Part shown: piece after piece, positions 9,353 to 18,221 of the stretch
Numbering within the stretch: the stretch's first letter is position 1
How the letters are laid out: every line of letters starts with the position of its first letter
Notes under the pieces: generated by a model
Seen by the model: only the letters and a program-made list of their open reading frames with translations
What the model was told of the DNA's origin: nothing
Databases searched by the model: none
Assembly (NCBI GenBank): GCA_001414485.1
Contig: LLEY01000306.1
Location: 1 to 37,627, forward strand
From: Calycina herbarum
Lineage: Eukaryota > Ascomycota > Leotiomycetes > Helotiales > Pezizellaceae
Length of the DNA stretch: 37,627 bases
Reading direction: 5' to 3'
Position numbers and translations under genes: made by a program

Positions 9353-10924
9353 TTATAAGCTGTGCAACCAATCCCAAGAGCGCGGAAGCGCTCTATCGTG
9401 GTTTTGCCACATTTGACGAACAAGTTCTTCTGTGTTGTCGATGTTTCCAAAATTGCTCCGGTTTCGCAGTTTCTGGAATTGGGTTACGATGTTGAAGCGG
9501 TCGGGTTCGGATGTGCAGACTGCTCCGAGGACGAAAAGGGGGAAGAGCAGGAAAGGAAGAGCCACTTCGCTGTCGGTAATCTCGGAGATTCTGAGGACGT
9601 TTTCGGATACAAGGGTGCGAATTCGGGAATCTTGTAATTGCGAGGGTGCGACGATGGATTCTAACCAAAGAAAGAGGGAGACGCGGTACAATCCTGCTAT
9701 CTGAGAGGATTCGATGGGGACTTTTGGGCTCCAGTTGTTGAGATCTTGTTCGATATTCAGTCCAATGCTGCTCACTGCAGCGACGGGATTCTCATTGCTT
9801 GACATTGATATATTTCGCAGTGAGGATATTTCGATCGTGAAATCACTGAAGCTGCCCAAGAGATCAATCATGGATGATTCGTGAGGCGAGATGGCTAGAC
9901 CTCGAATGGGACGCTTTGAGAAACCGTAGGAATAGAGCGTCACAGTTGCCAGAGAGTCGTGATACAGGAAAAATTCCAACAAATGTTGATTGATGCCCGT
10001 CACAACGGTCTCACAATCATCGCCCTGGCCCATTTCCAACGGAGAACCCATCATCAGAACCTCCCTCGCTTTGTCGAGATATGCAATAGATGAATTATCT
10101 TTTGACCCTTGACAGAGCTCATACATGCAAAGTAGGAGGTAAATGGTGAAAACATTCTCTTGATACTGAACTAAGCGAGCGTCCGAGTCTTGATGCATGT
10201 TCCGGAGTGTCGCCAGAGAATTCGATTGTGAATGCACAGCTTCGTTGTGGAGGGCACAGGTTTCCAAAGCGATATCTTCCCTTAACTGTGGGATGAGCCG
10301 CATCAAATGGGCTCCAGCCAAGCCTAGAAGAGTAATCATCACAGTCCTGTCTGAAAGGGCAAACGAAATGACAGTTGTGCTAAAAGGATTCGTGTCGTTG
10401 TTGGTTGTTATGAGAAATCTGGAAGTGACTTGGTTGAAGTGTTGAAACAATTCTCTGTGCAGATTGGTTTCGATCCCAGGAATGAGGCATTGCGGTTGGT
10501 AAGGAATGGAACCTTGATAATGATACGGCTCGATATACTGAAGCGCACAAGGTTCCCAAACGACCATGCCGCTGGCGGGCGAATAGGGAAGCATACCCCA
10601 ATCAGCTTCGTTGAAATCAAATGAGGAGGTTGGAGATGGCTGTTGGAAAATTGGTTGAATGAATTCTAGTTCTCGATCCGAGGAAGCTCGTTTGGAAGCC
10701 AAAGCTATCCTCCCTGCTGCCGTTGTTTCCCATTTTTGGGGCTTTAGATAACCCGGACAACTTGCGCCTAATTTCGTGCAATTTTCGCAATCTGGCCTGC
10801 TCTCGTCGCATTTTTTCTTTCTATTGCGACAGGTATGGCAGCCGGTGCGTGTTCGTCGTATCTTTTTCTTTCGAAGCCCCTGGTCGCCAACTGGGGCAGC
10901 CTTCTCGCGAACTTTAGAAGCCAT
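9353..10924 (-). CDS. Zn2Cys6 transcription factor with Fungal_trans_2-type domain
   Basis: An uninterrupted 523 aa frame. The ORF extends 40 codons further upstream, but the ATG at 10924 (MASKVREK) fits: it puts the cluster at residues 29-56, as is usual, while the upstream residues are hydrophobic and unlike a nuclear protein. The cluster is complete, C29-x2-C32-x6-C39-x6-C46-x2-C49-x6-C56, preceded by a basic stretch (RKKKIRRTR) and followed by PGY. The remainder (about 150-520) is helical and leucine-rich, as in Fungal_trans_2 regulators, and ends with a W-rich tail (ALPRSWDWLHSL). Such proteins bind CGG-type sites as nuclear regulators of metabolic genes. No cluster partner gene lies beside it, so the target is unknown. 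No introns or lesions seen. Confidence 0.92.
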   Translation of the reverse strand: MASKVREKAAPVGDQGLRKKKIRRTRTGCHTCRNRKKKCDESRPDCENCTKLGASCPGYLKPQKWETTAAGRIALASKRASSDRELEFIQPIFQQPSPTSSFDFNEADWGMLPYSPASGMVVWEPCALQYIEPYHYQGSIPYQPQCLIPGIETNLHRELFQHFNQVTSRFLITTNNDTNPFSTTVISFALSDRTVMITLLGLAGAHLMRLIPQLREDIALETCALHNEAVHSQSNSLATLRNMHQDSDARLVQYQENVFTIYLLLCMYELCQGSKDNSSIAYLDKAREVLMMGSPLEMGQGDDCETVVTGINQHLLEFFLYHDSLATVTLYSYGFSKRPIRGLAISPHESSMIDLLGSFSDFTIEISSLRNISMSSNENPVAAVSSIGLNIEQDLNNWSPKVPIESSQIAGLYRVSLFLWLESIVAPSQLQDSRIRTLVSENVLRISEITDSEVALPFLLFPLFVLGAVCTSEPDRFNIVTQFQKLRNRSNFGNIDNTEELVRQMWQNHDRALPRSWDWLHSL

Positions 10925-12091
10925 TCCTGCTCTGATTGCGCGAAATGGAAGGGTCAGATGGATGGTTGAAGCGAGTGATGGTAGGATAGAAATTTGAGGG
11001 TTGAAGACGATGTGCAAAAAGCACCAGTATGAAAAAGGAAACAAAGTATTTGGTTGTAGAATTTATAAAGGGAATAAAGGGCAAGCGCCGAAAAACAGAG
11101 AATGGGGCGGGGGGAGAGGATGCGAAGAAAGTCGAGGAAGAGGAGAACGTCGGATACTTACGATAAATGTGAGCCCAAGGTTGACTGTCCCGATCGGCAT
11201 AGAGATGCAGGAAAGCGCATGAGGCTTCCTTCCATGTTCAATCAATTGGACATGCAACGTTATCAAATGACCCCCAAAAGATGTTGGTGGCTTGAAGGGA
11301 AAAGTCTAAAAGTCCTGCATAGGAATCCATAACGATACCAGTACTACCAAGTTAATGAAAATAGCGATTGCATCTCAACTAGAGAGATCGAGATCTTGGA
11401 GGGATCGTGGAAGAAGATCATGAGGCCAAGTATCTTAGGGATACAAACCTCGTATCGGCAGCGGGTGAAGGAAATTGCATGACGAGAAAAAAAAAGTAGA
11501 TGAGACGCGAGGGAATAACCCGCTAGCACGTGATAAGTCCCCCTGTTCGTTGACGGCGCTGAGACAATAAGCGGCAAGAAGTCTCTCCAAGCTTGCCTAC
11601 GTCCCGCCTTTGCACTTTCCATCATATTGTGAGTCCACCGCCTCCGCATTTTTATTGTTCAACAGCCAACCAGACCATCGCCTCGCTCTCTCCGCTTTAC
11701 ATCCATGAATCGGATCGTGTCCTGGAGAAAAGTATTCGATAAGTGTATGCAGAGGTGTAGTACGGAGCCTGCTGCTATCATTGTTTGCTCGGATTGTCAG
11801 ACGCAGCTTATCACGACTCCAGCTGTCCGGTTGATGGTACTGGAACTCATGTATCTTGAGGTTATTGAGCTTCGAATTCTACAGGAGGTTGGTTCCCGAC
11901 AATTCGGATCATATGGCACAGCAACCCTAGTTACTCCCCCACACTTAATTGACTGCCATGTGCAAGGGTAGTTGGGCTGCGAAGATGTCTGTGCGTCGGC
12001 AGACAATTAAGGGGGGGGGGGAGTAGTTGACAGGGTGTTGATAAATAACGGGAAAATTCCAACTCCTAACTCATTCCTAGTTTGTGATACT
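10925..12091. other. Intergenic, upstream of the Zn2Cys6 gene
   Basis: Promoter side of the transcription factor gene plus unassigned DNA. ORFs of 73-101 codons occur on both strands (for example 11344-11649 minus, 11705-11971 plus) without motifs or intron support. A run of G lies near 12011-12022, and CACGTGATAAG (E-box plus GATA core) near 11526. No gene called. Confidence 0.45.
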
Positions 12092-12168
12092 GTACTTGGG
12101 CGGGTTATTGAAATCAGGCAGGTCGGCTCGATTCTGCCACTCTAGCCTGCCTGATTTCGCCCGAGTAC
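12092..12168. repeat. Imperfect inverted repeat able to form a hairpin
   Basis: The inner arms AAATCAGGCAGG (12111-12122) and CCTGCCTGATTT (12145-12156) are exact reverse complements around a 22-base loop. The outer arms GTACT-TGGGCG (12092-12102) and CGCCCG-AGTAC (12158-12168) extend the stem, with an 8-9 base unpaired insertion on the left side. Not recognised as a known RNA. Confidence 0.85.
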
Positions 12169-12700
12169 TTGTAGTTGGTTCTCAACCTTCGTGCGAGGCG
12201 GGTTCGGCTGTAAGATTTTAAATCTTGTTTGTTGGTTCCAAGCGGGCGTAGGGATCCCGGCTGATTCTGTTGTGAGGCGGATTGGTTGAGTTCAAATGGT
12301 TGGGGGAAATTTTCTTCGCTGTGGATTGTACTTTAGGTAAGCAAATTTTCCGACATGATTTGTTGAATATATTCAGGTTCAAAGGCATCTTCCGAGAAGC
12401 CAAGCTGGGAAGCTCCTTGGAGATAAAAGATCCCGCGATGAACCTTCGTCGAGTTTGCACAGCTGTAATCTTAATGTTTCTAAAAATTCAAGGCTAGATG
12501 ATAACAATTCATTGGAAGGGTTTAACAAACGCCGTAGCAAGAGTTGAGTTGAGGACTTGTTACTTTCCACGTAGCTTTCTGATATCAAAATCTACTTCGC
12601 TTAACCTCCCCAAGCCCAAGTGGTCAAGCTTGATTCTCCAAGTGATGCCCATAAGTAAAAAGTGATACCAGGAAAGACAAATTAGGGAAGCCTGCAAAAT
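12169..12700. other. Intergenic, no gene recognised
   Basis: Mixed-composition DNA between the hairpin and the 3' end of the HAD pseudogene. Short ORFs on both strands (69-80 codons) overlap one another and carry no motif. Confidence 0.45.
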
Positions 12701-13534
12701 TCAAGCAGGCAGTACAATTCCATATTTCTCGTAAGAAAAGTCCTCCAGAGTTGGCAAATACTCTCGGAAGTTATCATCAATCTTACCAAGTTGCTCCTCA
12801 TTTCCAATATCCATTAGTCCTGACCGTCCAGCAAGTACATCCTTTTACTTCTCTCCCCATTCACCATACAGTCCTGGATGAGGAACCCACACCACTCTCA
12901 TGTCCGCCCTTCTTCCAGCCTCCAAACCAGGAACACTGTCTTCGAATACCAAACACTCTTCCGGGGCAATTTTTGGAACCCCAACTAGCAGTTTGGCATT
13001 GAGAATTTCCAAGGCTGCCAAATAGATGTCCGGCGCTGGTTTTCCCTTTCCAAATTTTACTCTCGGATCTCCCGCCAAAACGCGATATTTCTCTGGGATG
13101 AGATCCAGAACTTCCTTGTTCTCGGAGTTTGTAGCTTTGAGGTCGTACTGGTATTGTTCACTGCTCGACGCTAGAGCGATTTGTACTTGGATTCCGTTGG
13201 TGTTGTTGGCTTTCTTGAGGTTCAATAACAGTTTCTGTGCTCCTGGCAGAACTTCACATTCGGGGAAGTGAAGCAGTTCTTGTTCTTTTCTTTTCTTCTC
13301 GAATTGCTCTCGAGAGATGGGGAGTTGAGCCCAGTTGTGGAATGTGTCACCGTTATTGCTGCCCGGAACGCCCATGAGTTGGGCTTTGATAGACCAAGGA
13401 AGATCAGGACGGCCGTATTTGTGAAGTACGTTGTCGGCGCATAAAGTATATATGTCTTCGGTGTTGAGGAGAAGACCATCCAGGTCAAAGATGCATGCCC
13501 GAGTTGGTCGGAACTTCAGATTTTGAGATGCTAT
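12701..13534 (-). pseudogene. HAD-like hydrolase (GS1/sugar-phosphatase type), start lost and internal stop
   Basis: The minus frame encodes a HAD subfamily I phosphatase: catalytic FDLDG (D17, D19 counting from codon 13534), motif II S in LASSS (about 123), motif III K in GKPAPDIY (165), motif IV ED in FEDSVPG (198-199). Such enzymes remove phosphate from small sugar phosphates or nucleotides in the cytosol. There is no in-frame ATG: the codon where the N-terminus should begin is ATA (13534-13532), followed by GCATCTCAA, and an in-frame stop lies about 20 codons upstream. A TAA at 12847-12845 then cuts the protein, yet the same frame continues for 47 codons (KDVLAGRSG..., EEQLG, EYLPTLEDF, YEKYGI) to a TGA at 12701, matching the normal C-terminus of the family. 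Both lesions are CpA-to-TpA type changes. No other break is seen, so the loss looks recent. A TATATA sequence near 13605 may be the old promoter. A non-AUG start remains possible. Confidence 0.8.
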
Positions 13535-14505
13535 AGAGAGTGATGTATTGTTCAATACGAAGTTGTTGGTTCAAGATCGCTGATGAATTGTTGTTGTTGG
13601 TTGGTTATATACTTCCCCGCTTGCGGGTTGACCAACAAATAGTGAGTGTGCGGCATCATTCACCAAAATTTCCCCATCGGCTCACTGGAGCACACATAAC
13701 AGTGATATAATTATATTCTTCTTTCTATATTCTCCCTCTTTGGTGAATTCATCTCTAGGATTTCTCTCCAAGTTGGACTAGATTACATAGCGGTATTCTT
13801 TCAGAGTTTCACTCCCAATATGCAAATACAAAAGTTGTTGAGGGGGATTGGCCATGTATAGTATTGGTTACCGGTAAATTCCAAGGGCTCATAACGCGTA
13901 AACGTGGGGAGGTTTACCCGTTGGCCTAGGGAAAATACTAGATTCAAGTCAACCCAACGGGTAAACCTTGGAAAACCCGAACCCGTTGGAGAGGTGAGCA
14001 ACAAAAATAGCGCGGTAAAAATAAATGATTCAAAGAAAGTAAAAAGGTTGTCAAGTCAAATCTAGGCTGGGGTATGCCCTGGGGTCGGTCGATGGGGTCT
14101 CAGCTGAATTAGGGGCCGCGTCTGCCCTCTAGAGCCTCGTAGCAATCTTCACTCTTTCTTCATATGCATTCGTACCACTGATTGTTTAGCTTTCCATCAT
14201 TTACATTCTGAATTTCAATGGAAAATCAGTACCTCAAAGGAGGAAATAATCCAGAAGAGTGGCCAATTCAGATCATTCTAATTATAATGTGGCCACGTCA
14301 CACAGCCAAATTCACAGCTCATGCCGTGTAACATATTCTCTAACAGCCTCACCGAGCTTGACCTTTGAAGATAGGAAAGGGATTGCGGATATGGGGGCGG
14401 CGGCGCAAAGAGGTACTCAGTAGGGCCTGCCCCCTTTAATTCCGAGGGACACCCCTTCTTTCTTGACCAACCATCAGATCTCAACACACACTGAAGTTAT
14501 AAAAT
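13535..14505. other. Intergenic between two pseudogenes
   Basis: Contains the upstream side of the HAD pseudogene, the TTACCGGTAA palindrome (about 13868-13877), the inverted repeat listed at 13910-13968, and otherwise unassigned DNA. ORFs of 67-69 codons on minus have no motif. Confidence 0.45.
13910..13968. repeat. Perfect 15 bp inverted repeat with an extra half site
   Basis: AGGTTTACCCGTTGG (13910-13924) and CCAACGGGTAAACCT (13954-13968) are exact reverse complements with 29 bases between them. A third CCCGTTGG word in direct orientation follows at about 13982-13989. Origin unknown: the end of a small transposon or a protein-binding array are both possible. Confidence 0.85.
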
Positions 14506-16738
14506 ATGGCAAACAACCACAAAACTTATATGCCGCCCCTAGAAACGCAAAGTTTCAACGATTCGAGCTCCATTCAGTTGCTTAATCTCTCGTCTCGCGA
14601 CCAAAATAGTAAACTCTCTTCGAGTAATTCATCGGACCCAGGTCTAATCAACAAATCCTTGTGGGATAAGTGGTTTGAGAAACTCTTAAACGTCGTGTTT
14701 TTATTTGTTCCACTTGTGTTTCTTGCTCTCGGCTCAAAGATTGACTTTCTTAATTCAACTCCCATCACGGATAACCACTTCCATGGAACCTTTTTACAGA
14801 TCATTAATGTGGTATCCCCCCCCCCCCCCCCCCCCCTCTTTACGAAAATAAACATTAGAGACTTATATAATGGCAAAGGCTAACACTCTATTTCCTTATG
14901 CTTTTGCATTGGTTTTCGGCTGAGCTGCTCTCAAATTTGCATCGTAGAATTTGGAGAACGGTCATCCCATCGGACGACTTGAGCAACTCATGGAAAGCCG
15001 TACCCTTGCTGGTACGATAATTACCAATGTTAAAATACGCTACTTGAGTTTTTCATCTATTACTCTAGTTATACTTTGGTGTCTGTCTCCTCTTGGTGGT
15101 CAGGCACTGCTTCGTGTCTTGTCGACTGCCGAGATACCGGTCAATCATACCACAAATGTTACCTATGTCAACACCCGGGCAGCAAAGGTTATCCGAAAAC
15201 AGGCAGACGACATTTACACCTTTGAAGCCACATTTTCCCCTAGCTTTTCGACTTTGCTGGGTGCTTCACTATTAGCGCCTCTTTCCACAAAAAGAAGCCA
15301 GGTCGATCTTTGGGGAAACGCAAAGATTCCTTACCTGTCATAATTACCGAACACCACCGATACTGACGGCTGGAGACATGTGGACACTAACCCTACTCTT
15401 CTCTGTTCGGGATTCCTGTGACCGTAAACTTTTCCCAAGGAATTACTGTCTTTCGCCTTGAATCAACGTACCTTGAACTTTCTTGCGCCCAGCGCAACTT
15501 CAGCGACACAAAGGAACTCAACTCTTCAGGAGGAGTTTTAGGTGAAGATCCCGATGCCCTCATTTCCACAAATGGACCATACTTTAAATTCAAAAATATG
15601 TCTTTACCGCAACTTTTCATCAATCGAGGCTCTCAGTCTTCGAAGGACTTTTGGCTTCATAAAGACAAATTCGATCCATGGATAATTGGGTAGAAAGGTT
15701 TCGATGCCTCGACTTTGTTGTCTTATCCTACGAAGAATTTTAACTCTGATTATACTGAATCCGGCACCTGGGAGATGACAGTAGACGCTTTGCCAGCAGA
15801 AAACCTGGAGCGCGACTTCGATAGTGGGGAACTTTTGTTTTAAGATTGGAGGGCGAGTTAGAATATTACTAATATATTTTATGTCCCATCTTAAGCCTAC
15901 GTCGAATCGGAAGTGAGATGCACGAGGAATGGGGGTTTTAGAGCGTGCTCTGTGATAAGACAAAGAGACTCGAAGCTGCCACATATGCCTTCTACCATTT
16001 CTATGCTTGCATTCCCAGAGATCTTTTCACATATCGGAAAGTTTTTACCAAATGCTACAATAACTACGACCTACACCGATACCCTTTTTTACAAACTTTC
16101 TTTTGAACCAAGATCCAACATTTGTCCAAACAGGAGTGAGCGAGAGGAGAGCCAATCTTGTGGACATATCGCTGCACGATTTCGGCTCCGGACTTGCACA
16201 AATTTTGAATGCCTTCATATATTCCCTGGCTTACAACACGACTCAATTCCTTACTGGCGAATCTCTCGAAGTATATCCAGAAAAGAATTACGACAACTCC
16301 TCCAGAGTGACTCTATTCATTCCGGCAAGCTCTCCTGAGGAGGTGAACAATACGATAAAAACCAACAAGTATGGCTTTACTGTTATCGGCAACAGTACAA
16401 TCCCGTCTCCATCTTACAACGTGTCTTGGCCTTGGGCCAGTGTTTTATTCCTCGCTTCCTTCATGATGCTTGTCATGTCAATCATAGGAATAATTCACGA
16501 AAGACGAACCACTATTCCCGATTACCTTGGCTATGTTTCCTCCCTGGGACAGGAAAGTCAATTTGCCACTGGTGTTACTGGAGGTGTCAATTTCGACGGA
16601 TACGAGAGAGCAAGAGAAATGAAGGATCAGATAATAAGATATGGCGACTTCGGTATTGGAGATGAGGTTGGAGTGGTGGCTATTGGTGATGTAGAAGTCG
16701 TTCACAAAGTGAGGCTTTATACTACAAACCAACATTGA
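14506..16738 (+). pseudogene. Fungal membrane protein of unknown function, multiply broken
   Basis: Exon 1 (14506..14811) and a phase-0 intron (14812..14860, GTATCC...AGAG, holding a run of 21 C) lead into a long reading with membrane stretches (about 14690-14745, 15040-15100 with the phrase WCLSPLGGQALLRVL, and 16425-16490) and a conserved-looking C-terminus (IPDYLGYVSSLGQES...). I recall this arrangement from unnamed fungal membrane proteins but know no function. Lesions: TGA 14921 (probably CGA), TAG 14945 (probably TGG), TAA 15341, a frameshift at about 15344-15400, TAG 15691, TAA 15841, and a second frameshift near 16090-16105 that brings back the first frame. A possible 39-base intron (15857-15895) would remove two further stops. 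The stops are mostly C-to-T or G-to-A changes. The last 210 codons are open. Confidence 0.78.
14812..14860 (+). other. Intron with a 21-base poly-C tract
   Basis: Bases 14816-14836 are all C, inside the inferred intron of the membrane-protein pseudogene. Splicing from GTG|GTATCC to ATTAGAG|ACT keeps the frame between the two halves of the reading. The run may be miscounted, since long homopolymers are a common sequencing-error site, but because it lies in the intron its length would not alter the frame. Confidence 0.6.
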
Positions 16739-17192
16739 GGGGTAATGTTGCATTGAAGGGGTTCTATTTCGAGAAGTCAGTTCCCAGCCACGAGACGTGG
16801 GTTCTGATATAGATGAGAAAAATATGTTCTTTTGAATTTTGTTCCTTATGGTTGATCAATGTGGCAATTGGGGAAAGGGGAGTTTGTTTTATTAGCCGAG
16901 GCCTCGCTTGTGACCTCCTCATGAAATAGATAGGATTAAAGCGAAGAAAGAAAGTAATTTGTTTTGAATCATGAAAAGGCTCTACTGGAATTACCTAAAA
17001 CCTTCTCGTTGGAATAGTGCACTACGACAGTGGTTAGAATTCAGCGAGAAGGGTTGTAAGCTCCAGAGGCGGAAGCGTCGATTCACATTGTTTGAAATAA
17101 TAACAGATGGAAGGTTTTAGACAACCTATGGAGCCTGTCCCTTTTGAGAAGTATATTGATGTCTTGAGACTCGAGTATTTTATACAACAGAT
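16739..17192. other. Intergenic between pseudogene and transposon block
   Basis: Ordinary composition up to the left LTR, with no heavy AT shift. The 82-codon minus ORF at 17034-17282 crosses into the LTR and is not accepted. The five bases before the LTR are CAGAT (17188-17192), a candidate target-site duplication whose partner I could not find. Confidence 0.5.
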
Positions 17193-17654
17193 TGTAACGA
17201 AACTCAAACAAACTAAACAAAGATGACTAAGTCTCGAAGGTTGGTATGCAGGTAAGAAGTACAGATGCGCCGGGTTGTTCACTTGGAAGTGAACTCGTTA
17301 CTTGTATCAAAGATGTCAAACAAGATGATAAGATTGATAACTAAAGTTGAGCACGAAGCTCCTATCTAATGGCAGACGTGCCAGTCTTATATAGAACCTT
17401 CTACTTCTTTCCATGTCGCCTAGCGATACAAGCGATATATGTCACGTGATTCCCAACATTAATCCAATAGTGAGATCCTGGAATCCTAAGTGCCTTCCGC
17501 ACTGCAGATTCCCTCCTGTGTTACCTTCTATTTCCTAGACGTTATGCCTTATCCTGTTAGAGCGCCGTCTAGACTACTTACTACGCGAAACGTGATTTAT
17601 AATACTATCCCCTTCTTAGGCTAGCGTGTCCCTACGCTTAAGTATAACCTAACA
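17193..17654 (-). repeat. LTR 1 (3' LTR of chromovirus A), lightly mutated
   Basis: Begins TGTAACGAAACTC and ends near CTAACA, so it has TG...CA ends and about 462 bp. Its first 210 bases match 23696-23910 nearly base for base apart from RIP-type changes, and its last 110 bases match about 24101-24209. The middle (about 17400-17550) does not match. It keeps many CA and TG dinucleotides in its first half, while its partner has lost them. Contains CACGTG at 17443. Confidence 0.78.
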
Positions 17655-17788
17655 AATATCGTTAATAGGCTAGCGTCCTGTTTCTTTTTCATTATAAGCC
17701 TTCCTACTTCGAAATCTAAACTAAAAAGGTATCGTACTAACGCCTTTCTATGAATAGAAAGAACTAGTAATAAAATACGTTCTTATAC

Positions 17789-18180
17789 CTGTTATATAAA
17801 TGCCTTAAAAGGGGCAATCCAGCGGTGTATTACTATAGGTGATAAATGCTCTGCCTATATACTCTATAGTAAGCCTTACGATGTTAAAGAACGAAACGAA
17901 GCCCTCTCTCTATAGTCTTAGGAATCCTTTAATAAGCAACGGAAGAGGCTTTAAGTAGAGGAAGAGAAGGCGATAGCGAAAATCCTTTGTCTTAGGAAGT
18001 AGCAACGTTTCTTAGATAAGCATAAGCAAGAGATATTATAGTATAGGCTTTTATCTCTAAATAAACTAGATAAAGCTGTAGAGAGGGAAAAGTAAGAGAA
18101 GGAGGAGTAGGTAGAGAAGGAAAAGAAGGAAGCGGAGGTTACCTAGCTAGTAGCTCTATCTGTTTCTATTAAATCCGACC
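17789..18180 (+). pseudogene. Antisense accessory ORF remnant of chromovirus A (Cys motif plus coiled coil)
   Basis: Read on plus, opposite to gag-pol, in the frame of codon 17841. A C-x2-C-x6-C unit can be read as TGC (17847), TAT (17856) and TAC (17877), the last two being one G-to-A step from Cys. It is followed by a highly charged stretch (VEEEKAIAKILCLRK, then QRFLDKHKQEIL, then LNKLDKAVEREK and a long E/K run) that should form a coiled coil. About eight stops interrupt the frame, all TAG or TAA. Upstream, a neighbouring frame reads CLKRGNPAVYY, so a frameshift near 17830 is likely. Similar K-x-LRLRKQ-x-RFL proteins exist as unnamed fungal proteins (memory, not searched). Function unknown. 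Confidence 0.55.
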
Positions 18181-18221
18181 CTGCTCTTAATCTATGCTTT
18201 TTCAAAGCCTTCTCTCCTAAC

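Noticed and set aside
11344..11971. ORFs of 101 and 88 codons on opposite strands
   Set aside because: No motif, no conserved look and no splice partners.
17034..17282. 82-codon minus ORF
   Set aside because: It crosses the left end of LTR 1 and has no domain.
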